Shown one piece after another: positions 43,006-50,850 of a stretch of 64,000 nt of DNA; position 1 is the stretch's first letter, and each line of letters begins with the position of its first letter. The stretch lies in assembly GCF_002258215.1 (NCBI RefSeq), contig NZ_NEFY01000005.1, forward strand, positions 1 to 64,000, in the 5' to 3' direction. Source of the DNA: Marinobacter vinifirmus. Its GTDB lineage: Bacteria > Pseudomonadota > Gammaproteobacteria > Pseudomonadales > Oleiphilaceae. Below the pieces are notes generated by a model. The model made no database searches. It had not been told where the DNA came from and saw only the letters and a program-made list of their open reading frames with translations. Both the position numbers and the translations under genes were made by a program.

Positions 43006-43120
43006 GCGGGGATTGGCGGTAGGCCTTCCAAAACTGTGCGGAGCCATGGATGGCGGAGCCCAAGCGTCACATGGATGTGCCGAAGGAGCGTGTTTTGGAA
43101 GGCCTACCGCCAATCGCCGC
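43006..43120. repeat. Long-armed palindromic element, copy F
   Basis: A 29-bp inverted repeat with one mismatch (43006-43034 and 43092-43120; inner 24 bp perfect) encloses a 57-base core with GGAGCCATGGATGGCGGAGC. It lies between the divergent Nudix-MBL and thioesterase genes. Inner edges are CTTCCAAAAC/GTTTTGGAAG. Confidence 0.92.
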
Positions 43121-43245
43121 TTACACCGCAATATCAAGCGCAGGGATACAAAGCAAGATACCCGAATAACCCGCAGGATGAGAAGGGACAAAGGTAGGAG
43201 TATGATGCAGCCCCAACACCAAAGCGCAAACCAAGGATCCCTGCC

Positions 43246-43671
43246 GTGGCCAGAATCAAACTCGAATTCCCGGACAACGCCTTCTGCTTCGAAACAAGGA
43301 TGCCGGTCAGAATCACCGACATCAACGGCGCCAACCACCTGGGCAACGACGCCCTGATCTCCATGCTCTCCGAAGCCCGTGCACAGTTCCTGGTGGAATA
43401 CGGCGTTGAAGAAGGCGGCGAGGACGGCTCAGGCATCATCGTCACCGACCTGGCGACCATGTACCAGGGCGAATCCTTCTACCCGGACATGCTGCGCTTT
43501 GAAGTGGGCCTCATGGACTTCAACAAATACGGCGGCGACTTCGTATTCCGGGTGACCAAGGCCGACAGCGGCCAGCCCGTTGCCCTGGCCAAATACGGCT
43601 TTGTGTTCTTTAACTACAAAACCCGCGAAGTCACCCCCATGCCCGAGAGCTTCCGCGCCCGCTTCGCCTGA
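43246..43671 (+). CDS. Hotdog-fold acyl-CoA thioesterase
   Basis: A 141-residue 4HBT-type protein: RMPVRITDINGANHLGNDALISMLSEAR is the hotdog opening with the DxNxxxHLxN core, followed by FLVEYGV and the strand YPDMLRFEVGLMDFNKYGGDFVFRV. It should hydrolyse acyl-CoA thioesters in the cytoplasm; the acyl group is unknown. The start is the GTG at 43246 with AAGGA upstream. The gene is separated from the divergent Nudix-MBL gene by palindrome F. Confidence 0.88.
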   Translation: MARIKLEFPDNAFCFETRMPVRITDINGANHLGNDALISMLSEARAQFLVEYGVEEGGEDGSGIIVTDLATMYQGESFYPDMLRFEVGLMDFNKYGGDFVFRVTKADSGQPVALAKYGFVFFNYKTREVTPMPESFRARFA

Positions 43672-43677
43672 GCTGCA

Positions 43678-45063
43678 TCATGCGGGCCGGCGCAGCCGGT
43701 TCATACCTTGCCGGTACAGGCTATAGGCCATGGCACCGGCCAGCAGGTTGCCAATCAGCGCGCCGGTCATCAGGCCGGTCAGCCCGGATACCTGCCCGCC
43801 AATCCAAAGCAGCGGCAGGTAGCAGGTAAACAGCCTCAAGGTGGAAATCAGCAGCGCCCGCATGGGCATGCCCAGGGCGTTGTTCACCGACACCATCAGA
43901 ATGCACACTCCCAGCCCGCTGTAACTCAGCGGCACCCGCAGCAGATAGCTCAGCAGAGTGTCCTGTACATCGGCATCCGGGCTGAACAGGGTTGATACCA
44001 CGCCCGAGGCGCCCAGCCACACCAGCCCGATAAACAACTGCCAGCCCAGGATAAAGCGCACGGCAATACGCACCAGTTTGCGGATATTCTCCAGCTCACC
44101 GGCCCCGAGCATACGCCCGATCATCGGCGGCATGGACATGGTCAGCGCCAGCACCACCACAATGGAAAAAAACTCCAGCCGGGTACCCAGGCCCCAGGCC
44201 GCCACGGCGGCGGAACCAAAGCTGGCCACCAGGGCGGTGGCCAGCATGGCCGAGATGGGTGGCATCAGCTGGCTGACCATCGCCGGGGCCATGATGCCAC
44301 CCAGCTGGCGGACAGCCTGGGCCAGTTGCAGCTGGAGCAGGTCAAAGCGCAGCCAGGCCCGTTTGAGCAAGGTGGGAAACACAATCAGGGCGCCGATGCT
44401 GAACGCGGTGATGGTAGCCCAGGCGGCACCGGGCAGGCCCCAGCCGAAGACAAAGATATACAGCGGATCCAGGGCGATGTTGAGCAGGCTGGTGATGATC
44501 ATCATGTAGCCGGGCAGGCGGGTGTCGCCGTTGGCCCGGCATACGGCGTAGCTGAAGTACACCATGGCGCCGGTCCAGGCCGACAGCAGCCAGGGTGCCC
44601 AGTATTCGCGAATCACCGGGCGCAGGGCCTGTTCGGCTCCAAGCAGGTCCAGGATCACGCTTTGCAGTAGCCAGACCGACAGGCAAAGCGTCAGCGCAAG
44701 GCCGGCGCCAATGGCGATCACCAGGCCGCCGAGGCGCTGGGCGCGCAGGTCTTCGCCCTGGCCGAGGGTTCGGGAGATGATGGCGGTGGTGGCGATGCCC
44801 AGGCCCACGTACATGCCGCTGACCAGTTGTTGCATGGGCACGGTGAAGCCCAGGGCTGCCAGTGGGTCCCGGCCAAGTTGGCCGACGAAGAAGCTGTCGG
44901 TGAGCTGGAAGGTCATCAGGGAGAGCACGCCGAACAGCATGGGCCAGGTCATGTGGTAGAGCTGGCGGCCCAGGGAGGCGTTTTGCAGGTTTTTGTGCAC
45001 GTCGAGTTGGGTGCCTTGGTTCTGAGTGTGGCGGGATTCTAACAGGTCTGGCTTTTGGTGCAT
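43678..45063 (-). CDS. MATE-family multidrug efflux transporter
   Basis: A roughly 461-residue transporter with twelve helices; LLGRQLYHMTWPMLFGVLSLMTFQLTDSFFVGQLG-type opening (quoted only for its LTDSFFVGQLG landmark) and PGAAWATITAFSIGALIVFP in the middle are MATE landmarks. It would export cationic compounds by sodium or proton exchange. The start is uncertain: the ATG at 45063 is four bases from the arm of palindrome G and has no ribosome site, while GTG 45000 has only a distant AAGG. It is convergent with the thioesterase gene. Confidence 0.9.
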   Translation of the reverse strand: MHQKPDLLESRHTQNQGTQLDVHKNLQNASLGRQLYHMTWPMLFGVLSLMTFQLTDSFFVGQLGRDPLAALGFTVPMQQLVSGMYVGLGIATTAIISRTLGQGEDLRAQRLGGLVIAIGAGLALTLCLSVWLLQSVILDLLGAEQALRPVIREYWAPWLLSAWTGAMVYFSYAVCRANGDTRLPGYMMIITSLLNIALDPLYIFVFGWGLPGAAWATITAFSIGALIVFPTLLKRAWLRFDLLQLQLAQAVRQLGGIMAPAMVSQLMPPISAMLATALVASFGSAAVAAWGLGTRLEFFSIVVVLALTMSMPPMIGRMLGAGELENIRKLVRIAVRFILGWQLFIGLVWLGASGVVSTLFSPDADVQDTLLSYLLRVPLSYSGLGVCILMVSVNNALGMPMRALLISTLRLFTCYLPLLWIGGQVSGLTGLMTGALIGNLLAGAMAYSLYRQGMNRLRRPA

Positions 45064-45066
45064 GCA

Positions 45067-45256
45067 AAGGGGAGGGGATGGCTTTCCAAAACACGCTCCT
45101 TCGGCACCCCTGCGGGGTCCGGCCCGCAATCACAGATTGCGGTCGCTCAGTTGTCGCATGAAGCTTCGCTTCATGAGCGCTCGGCTGAGCCCATGTGACG
45201 CTTGAGCTCCGCCATCCATGGCTCCGCACAGTTTTGGAAAGCCATCCCCTCCCCTT
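45067..45256. repeat. Long-armed palindromic element, copy G (long core)
   Basis: A perfect 26-bp inverted repeat (45067-45092 and 45231-45256) encloses a 138-base core that is the reverse-complement twin of the core of copy E, with about eight differences. The arms share nothing but G-richness and the inner TTTCCAAAAC edge. It lies between the MATE start and the tpx stop. Confidence 0.93.
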
Positions 45257-45324
45257 CGTCCCAGCACTGGGGGGAAACCGCCATCACTCCAGAGCGAGAG
45301 GCGGTTCGGTCGGGGCTGGGGGTA

Positions 45325-45825
45325 TCAAAGTACTTTCAGCGCCGCATCATAATCCGGCTCGTTCTTGATCTCGCTGACCAGTTCGCTGTGGATAACTTTG
45401 TTATTTTCGTCCAGAACCACTACCGCACGGGCGCACAGGCCGGCGAGGGGGCCGTTCTGGATGGCTACGCCGTAGTCTTGCTGGAAGGCGTAGTTGCGGA
45501 AGGTGGACAGGGTTTCCACGTTGTCCAGGCCTTCGGCGCCGCAGAAGCGGGAGGCGGCGAAGGGTAGGTCGGCGGAGACGACGAGGACGACGGTGTTGTC
45601 GAGGCCACCGGCTTTTTCGTTGAATTTTCGGGTGCTGGCGGCGCAGACGCCGGTGTCGATGCTGGGGATGATGTTCAGGATTTTGCGCTTGCCGGCCCAG
45701 TTATCGAGTTTCACTTCTTCCAGGCCGCTGCTGGTCAGTGTGAACGGGGCTGCGTTGTCACCGGACTGGGGGAATTTGCCGTCGATTTCGATGGGGTTGC
45801 CGTCCAGGGTTACGTTGTTCGCCAT
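45325..45825 (-). CDS. tpx: Thiol peroxidase Tpx (atypical 2-Cys peroxiredoxin)
   Basis: A 166-residue peroxidase of standard length. [20 protein letters not shown] places the peroxidatic cysteine at residue 61 and SRFCGAEGL the resolving cysteine at 95, as in Escherichia coli Tpx. It detoxifies lipid and alkyl hydroperoxides with thioredoxin as reductant, complementing AhpC/AhpF elsewhere in the window. AAGGAG precedes the ATG by six bases. Confidence 0.97.
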   Translation of the reverse strand: MANNVTLDGNPIEIDGKFPQSGDNAAPFTLTSSGLEEVKLDNWAGKRKILNIIPSIDTGVCAASTRKFNEKAGGLDNTVVLVVSADLPFAASRFCGAEGLDNVETLSTFRNYAFQQDYGVAIQNGPLAGLCARAVVVLDENNKVIHSELVSEIKNEPDYDAALKVL

Positions 45826-45922
45826 GGTTTGCTCCTTGCTGATTGGTTTCGGGAATTTGTACTTACTCTATGTAGCCTAGTTTGGATGAGTTTTCATCCA
45901 TGCGGTTTGTGGGGCTATTCGT

Positions 45923-47140
45923 TCAGGAGCTGGCGTTCTGAGTTTTAAAGTCTTGTGCCGGGTAGCGTTGCACCATCAGAAGGTAGCCGAGTAAGCCGAG
46001 GGCGGCGAAGCCGGCGATGAGGGTGGCCATGACCATCGGGGTGTCGTCGTGCAGCAAGCCTACCAGGGCACCGGCTCCGGCGGCGCTGGTCATCTGGGTG
46101 AAGCCGAGCAGGGCCGAGGCGGAGCCGGCCATTGTAGGGTGGTTAGCCAGGGCGCCGGCCATGGTTTGAGGTAGCACCATGCCAGTTCCGGCCATGAACA
46201 CGGCCTGGGGCAGGATGACTGCCCAGGGGCTGTATACCTGCTGGTAAGCCAGCAGGGCCATGGTGGCGCCGGAGGTGACGGTGATGATCAGGCCGTAGAA
46301 CAGGATCTGGTCCGGCTGGAAACGGCTGGCCAGGCGGATGGAGGCCATGTTACCGAGCACGTAACCGCCGGCGGTGAGGGCGGTGTACAGGCCGAAGTGT
46401 TCCGGGGCCACGCCAAGTACGTCGATCAGCACGAAGGCGGAGCCGGACAGGAAAGCGAACAGGCCGCCGTAGATGGCTGCACTGGTGAGGGTGTAACCGA
46501 TAAAGGTCCTGTCGGTGCTGATGCGGCGGTAGTTACGCAGCAGGCTGCACAGGCGGAACGGCTGGCGGTGTTCGGGGCGCAGGGGTTCCGGGATGCCAAA
46601 GGCGATGACGGCGACCATGATCAGAGCGTAGGCGGCCATGACGATGAAGATCCAGTGCCAGTCCATAAAGGCAACGATAAAGCCCCCGAGCGTCGGCGCG
46701 ATGGCCGGCGCCAGGGCCATCATGCCGGCGAGCAGGGCGAGGATTTTTGTGGCGTCTCTGGGAGTGTAAACGTCTCGCACGATGGCGCGTGCCAGTACCG
46801 GGCCGGCGGAGCCGCCCAGGGCTTGCAGGAAGCGGAACAGTTGCAGGGTTTCGATGTTGCTGGCCAGGGCGCAGCCGACACTGGCGAGGGCGAACAGCAG
46901 CATGCCGCCGATCATCACAGGCTTGCGGCCAAAGCGGTCGGCCAGTGGACCGCAGACGAGCTGGGCGAGGGCAAAGCCAATCAGGTAAATGCTCAGGGTA
47001 AGCTGGACCTGATCGGTGCCGGCGCTGAAATCGGCTCCGATCTGGGGCAGTGCCGGCAGATACATATCAATTGCCATGGGCGCGAGAGCCACGGCAGCCG
47101 CCAGCAGAATGGTTGTCCAGATACTTGTTAGTGCTAGCAC
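45923..47140 (-). CDS. MFS efflux transporter of the Bcr/CflA family
   Basis: A 405-residue major facilitator with twelve helices. The start DMYLPALPQIGADFSAGTDQVQLTLS is typical of Bcr/CflA drug exporters, and GPLADRFGRKPVMIGGM is the MFS motif A. FLQALGGSAGPVLARAIVRD is motif C-like (antiporter). It exports drugs or sulfonamide-like compounds; the substrate is unknown. The next gene upstream is the LysR regulator on the same strand, separated by palindrome copy H. Confidence 0.93.
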   Translation of the reverse strand: MLALTSIWTTILLAAAVALAPMAIDMYLPALPQIGADFSAGTDQVQLTLSIYLIGFALAQLVCGPLADRFGRKPVMIGGMLLFALASVGCALASNIETLQLFRFLQALGGSAGPVLARAIVRDVYTPRDATKILALLAGMMALAPAIAPTLGGFIVAFMDWHWIFIVMAAYALIMVAVIAFGIPEPLRPEHRQPFRLCSLLRNYRRISTDRTFIGYTLTSAAIYGGLFAFLSGSAFVLIDVLGVAPEHFGLYTALTAGGYVLGNMASIRLASRFQPDQILFYGLIITVTSGATMALLAYQQVYSPWAVILPQAVFMAGTGMVLPQTMAGALANHPTMAGSASALLGFTQMTSAAGAGALVGLLHDDTPMVMATLIAGFAALGLLGYLLMVQRYPAQDFKTQNASS

Positions 47141-47163
47141 ATTTGTTCCTGACTTCGGTGGAG

Positions 47164-47274
47164 TGTCAGGTTGGGGGACGGCTTTCCAAAACCTTGCGGA
47201 GCCAGGGATGGCGGAGCAGAGCGTACAAGGATGTATTCACAGCGTGTTTTGGAAAGCCGTCCCCCAACCTGACA
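47164..47274. repeat. Long-armed palindromic element, copy H
   Basis: A perfect 29-bp inverted repeat (47164-47192 and 47246-47274) encloses a 53-base core with GGAGCCAGGGATGGCGGAGC. It lies upstream of the MFS gene, between it and the LysR stop. Inner edges TTTCCAAAAC/GTTTTGGAAA match copy G. Confidence 0.93.
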
Positions 47275-47362
47275 AGCGACATGTGAAGCGGAAGTCTAGG
47301 GCGATCAGTCGGGAAAAATAATGGCCTGAGCTTTCATGCAATATATGAATGAAATCGATTAA

Positions 47363-48274
47363 TTAAGCGTGCAAGCCATTCATGGTGGCGGCCACCGAAT
47401 TCACCTGGTTACGAACCCAGCGGTGGGCGGGGTCGGTCTGGTGGCGGCGGTGCCAGAGCATGAGCAGGGTAAACGGGTTGTACTGGAACGGCAGCGGCAC
47501 GTACTCGAAGTCCCGCATCAGGCCGTTGCTCATGCGTTCGGGGGCGGAGGCGAGGAGGGTGGTGCCTTTGAGGAACGCCGGTAGCCCGGAGAAGTTGGAC
47601 ACCGTCACCGCGCTGTGCCGGTTCATGCCGCGGGCTTCCATGGTGCTGTCGAGCCCTGGCTTTTCGCCGGTGGCGAACAGCACGGTGATGTGGTCCGCGG
47701 CCATGTACTCCTTCAGATCCGCCGGCGCTTGTCGTTCGTTCTGGTCGTAAAACACCACCATCCGGTCCGCCATCAGCCCGCGCTGCATGATGTCTGTGGC
47801 CTCCGGCGCGAACGGACTGATCACCAGGTCACAGGCCTCCTTGCGCAGCAGATCGGCATTGGGAATACCGGAGGGAATCACCTGCAAATGAATCCCCGGC
47901 GCCTGCTCCCGCAGAGTCCCGGCCAACCCCGGCAGCAACAAATCCCGCTGATAGTCGTTGGCGGCAACGGTAAACGTAAACTCCGCCGTCGCCGGATCAA
48001 ACGGCGGCCCCGAAGGCAGCGTGCGCACATCGTCCAGCAACTGCCGGATATGAGGCCCGGTGCGCAAGGCATAGTCCGTAGGCACAATCCCCCGCCCGGA
48101 CTTCACAAACAACGGATCCCCGAACGCCTGCCGAAGCCGGTCCAGGGTATGACTCACCGCCGACTGACTAACCCCAAGCCGAACCGCCGCCCGGGAAACA
48201 CTCCCCTCGTCCAGCACAGCCAGAAAGGTCACCAGAGACCGCAAGTCCAGGTTCAATATATCAATGGATTTCAT
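47363..48274 (-). CDS. LysR-family transcriptional regulator
   Basis: A 303-residue regulator with the HTH LDLRSLVTFLAVLDEGSVSRAAVRLGVSQSAVSHTLDRL (landmark SVSRAA...SQSAVSH) and a PBP-type effector domain of the NodD/SyrM or similar branch by eye (GRGIVPTDYALRTGPHIRQLL). The ATG at 48274 gives the family start. It precedes the MFS gene in the same direction, with a palindrome between, and may regulate it. Effector unknown. Confidence 0.88.
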   Translation of the reverse strand: MKSIDILNLDLRSLVTFLAVLDEGSVSRAAVRLGVSQSAVSHTLDRLRQAFGDPLFVKSGRGIVPTDYALRTGPHIRQLLDDVRTLPSGPPFDPATAEFTFTVAANDYQRDLLLPGLAGTLREQAPGIHLQVIPSGIPNADLLRKEACDLVISPFAPEATDIMQRGLMADRMVVFYDQNERQAPADLKEYMAADHITVLFATGEKPGLDSTMEARGMNRHSAVTVSNFSGLPAFLKGTTLLASAPERMSNGLMRDFEYVPLPFQYNPFTLLMLWHRRHQTDPAHRWVRNQVNSVAATMNGLHA

Positions 48275-48372
48275 GGATGGAAGTGTAGGGCAGGAAAGCC
48301 CCCAAGTCATCGTTGTAAGACCAGAACCACAGGTAGTAAGAAGAGCAGGAAGGCTCTAAAGATGTCGGCGGA

Positions 48373-48575
48373 GGCAGGTAGCAGGGGGGAGACTTTCCAA
48401 AAATGTGCGGAGCCATGGGTGGAGCGCGCTAGCGCTTCACGGGCTGGCCAGGGATGGCCTGCCCAGGACTCTCTGTGCGACGCAGGAGCAATTAGCACTG
48501 AGAGGCGGAGCAGAAGCGCCACAAGGATGTGCCGCAAGGAGCGGTCTTTGGAAAGTCTCCCCCCTGCTACCTGCC
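48373..48575. repeat. Long-armed palindromic element, copy I (long, diverged core)
   Basis: A perfect 29-bp inverted repeat (48373-48401 and 48547-48575) encloses a 145-base core that begins with TGTGCGGAGCCATGG and ends with the common CGCCACAAGGATGTGCCGCAAGGAGCGG portion (mentioned by landmarks only), with a unique insert in between containing GAGCGCGCTAGCGCTTC. It occupies the 321-base gap between the LysR start and the end of the PhaC-like gene; no gene is seen in this gap. Confidence 0.9.
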
Positions 48576-48595
48576 GGCAATCTCCAAAACTCAAT

Positions 48596-49747
48596 TCAGT
48601 CAGACCGAACCGAAAGCCACTCCGCAAGCTCCAACCATGAAGCCCGCGGCGCCTTGCTCCCAGCCAGGATCCCCATATGCCCACCCGGCGCCACCCGGAA
48701 GGTCTTGTCCGCAGAGCTGACATGGTCCATCACCCGCTTCGCCGCCCCCGGCGTCGCCAACGTATCCTCCTGGCCGGCGATGGCCAGTAAGTTGGCATTC
48801 ACATTCTCCAGCCGCGCAAAATCCTCACCGATCTGAATTCGCCCCTTCGCCAGCTGGTTATCAATCCACACCCGCACCACCGTGTCCTGAATCACCCCGC
48901 CCGGGTAGGCCACCATCCGGTCCAGGAACGCCGACGTCGTGGCATGGTTAGTCACAAACTCCCGATCACCCAGGCGCACCAGCAGCTCCCAGTAACCCAT
49001 CACACTGCCCACCGGATTGGTCAGCTTGAAGCCGATGGTATTGGCCCAACCAGGCGTGTAGAACCAGTGGGGTTTCAGGTCATGCAGCTTGAACCCGGTG
49101 CGCTTGCGCACCACCTCCGCCACATCGGCAATGCGCTGGTACATCCAGCCGATGGCGCCCGAGGCATGGCTGTCGATGGGCAGGCCCAGCACGATGGCGT
49201 TGCGGATATGCTGGTCTTTGCTTAAGGCGGAATAGAACAGGGTGAACATGCCGCCCATACTCCAGCCATGCAGCGACAACTCCTGCTCGCCACTGTGGTC
49301 GCGCACCCGGTTCAGGTAGGCCGGCAGCAACTCCGCCACATAGGTGTGCATGTTGTAGTGGGTGTGTTCCCGTTTCGGGATGCCCCAGTCAATCAGGTAC
49401 ACCTCGAAGCCCTTGGCCCGCAGGAACCGCACCAGGCTGCGCTGGGGGAAAAGATCGTAGATCAGCATATTCACCGCCAGTGGCGGGATGATCACAATCG
49501 GGGTGCGGTGGGTTTTCCGTTCCACCGGAATCACCATGCCGTCCAGCTCGATGAAGTCTTCCTGCAGCGGCGGGTAATAACGCAGGCTCACCAGGCCGTC
49601 ACTGTGCAGGGTTTCGAAAGGGGTTTGCCCGGCCTGTACCAGGCTGGCGGCGCGGAACACCCGGTCAAAGGCATTGCCGGCGTAAAGTGCACCCTGCCGG
49701 GTGAGGCCGGAGGCGGTATTGCGGACCGTTTTCAGAACACTGGGCAT
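48596..49747 (-). CDS. PhaC-like alpha/beta hydrolase with a serine nucleophile
   Basis: A 383-residue protein related to polyhydroxyalkanoate synthases: TPIVIIPPLAVNMLIYDLFPQRSLVRFL and YLIDWGIP are class III PhaC-like. The nucleophile elbow is LHGWSMGG, with serine where PHA synthases use cysteine. The acid and histidine would be in LAIAGQEDTLATP and PGGHMGIL. A serine at this place suggests hydrolysis or transacylation rather than normal polymer synthesis. Divergent from an acyltransferase. Confidence 0.85.
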   Translation of the reverse strand: MPSVLKTVRNTASGLTRQGALYAGNAFDRVFRAASLVQAGQTPFETLHSDGLVSLRYYPPLQEDFIELDGMVIPVERKTHRTPIVIIPPLAVNMLIYDLFPQRSLVRFLRAKGFEVYLIDWGIPKREHTHYNMHTYVAELLPAYLNRVRDHSGEQELSLHGWSMGGMFTLFYSALSKDQHIRNAIVLGLPIDSHASGAIGWMYQRIADVAEVVRKRTGFKLHDLKPHWFYTPGWANTIGFKLTNPVGSVMGYWELLVRLGDREFVTNHATTSAFLDRMVAYPGGVIQDTVVRVWIDNQLAKGRIQIGEDFARLENVNANLLAIAGQEDTLATPGAAKRVMDHVSSADKTFRVAPGGHMGILAGSKAPRASWLELAEWLSVRSD

Positions 49748-49929
49748 GGGCCTTCCATTATCGACTGCTGTTCAGGGAATGGGGTAAGGATAGGGTGGCG
49801 GTGGTGCCGGCACCATGGCAAATCCGTCACAGATGACCGGCGCAATGGTCACTTCGGGCCACTGCCCAAGTGCCCCGGTGATTGCTATGATGCAGGCCTT
49901 CGGAACCAACAACCTACAACAGGACTACC

Positions 49930-50823
49930 ATGCTGAGTTTTCTGCCTGCGCCCCTGATCGGCATTCTCAATTCCATTCTGCTGGGTATCAATACCCTGTT
50001 CTGGTGCCTGCTGTTGTACATTCCGGCTATCCTGAAACTGATTGTTCCCCACAAGGGCTTCCGGGTGCTGTGCACCAAGGCTATTATCTGGGTGTCGGAA
50101 TCCTGGGTGGCCTGCAATACCGGCTGGATGAAACTGACCCAGGGTACCCGCTGGCAGGTGACCGGTGCGGAAAACCTCAAGCGCGAAAGCTGGTACCTGG
50201 TGTTAAGTAACCACCAGAGCTGGGTGGATATCCTGGCCATGCAGCGGGTGTTCAACCGCAAGGCACCGTTTCTGAAGTTCTTTCTCAAACAGCAGCTGAT
50301 CTGGGTGCCAGTGATCGGCCTGGCCTGGTGGGGCCTGGATTTTCCGTTCATGAAGCGCTACAGCCGGGAGTACCTGATCAAGCATCCGGAAAAGCGCGGT
50401 GACGACCTGATTGCTACCCGCAAGGCCTGCGAGAAGTTCCGTTATACCCCGGTCAGCGTGATGAACTTTGTCGAAGGCACCCGCTTTACCCAGGCCAAGC
50501 ACGACAAACAGAAATCACCCTACCAGCACCTGCTGGTGCCGAAGGCCGGCGGAGCGGCGTTTGTGCTGGATGCCATGGGCGACTCCATCGACACGCTGGT
50601 CGACGTCACCATTGCCTACCCCAACGGGGCGCCCACTTTCTGGGATTTCATCTGTGGTCGGGTGCCGGAGATCCAGCTGGATATCAGTACCCGGAGCATT
50701 CCTGAGCACCTGAAAGGGCGGGACTACTCCAGCGATGCCGAGCATCGCCGGAATATGAAAGACTGGCTGGGCGAACTCTGGCGCGCCAAGGATGAGCGCC
50801 TGTCCAGAATGCTGGAGAAGTAA
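49930..50823 (+). CDS. PlsC-type acyltransferase (YihG-like)
   Basis: A 297-residue membrane enzyme. Two N-terminal hydrophobic helices (residues 5-45) anchor it. The acyltransferase motifs are NHQSWVD (HX4D, the catalytic His and Asp), FPFMKRYSREY, FVEGTRF (block III) and LLVPKAGG (block IV). The order and the WWGLDFPF text match the YihG/lysophosphatidic acid acyltransferase branch. It probably acylates lysophospholipids. The ribosome site ACAGGAC precedes the ATG. A terminator follows at 50827. Confidence 0.9.
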   Translation: MLSFLPAPLIGILNSILLGINTLFWCLLLYIPAILKLIVPHKGFRVLCTKAIIWVSESWVACNTGWMKLTQGTRWQVTGAENLKRESWYLVLSNHQSWVDILAMQRVFNRKAPFLKFFLKQQLIWVPVIGLAWWGLDFPFMKRYSREYLIKHPEKRGDDLIATRKACEKFRYTPVSVMNFVEGTRFTQAKHDKQKSPYQHLLVPKAGGAAFVLDAMGDSIDTLVDVTIAYPNGAPTFWDFICGRVPEIQLDISTRSIPEHLKGRDYSSDAEHRRNMKDWLGELWRAKDERLSRMLEK

Positions 50824-50826
50824 GTA

Positions 50827-50850
50827 AGAGGGCGGCGTCAGCCGCCCTCT
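50827..50850. terminator. Bidirectional hairpin between the acyltransferase and RNase II genes
   Basis: AGAGGGCGGC (50827-50836) pairs with GCCGCCCTCT (50841-50850) around GTCA. It overlaps the last codons of the convergent exoribonuclease gene. The T-run is short (CTTTG). Confidence 0.7.

Noticed and set aside
22976-48575. The long palindromes as ordinary rho-independent terminators
   Set aside because: Stems of 25-29 bp with 52-145 base loops, a conserved loop sequence, no consistent T-run on either side, and presence upstream of gene starts as well as after gene ends do not fit simple terminators.
22976-48575. The long palindromes as attC sites of the integron
   Set aside because: They lack the GTTRRRY and RYYYAAC cores and do not delimit cassette-like units; arms are perfectly rather than imperfectly paired.
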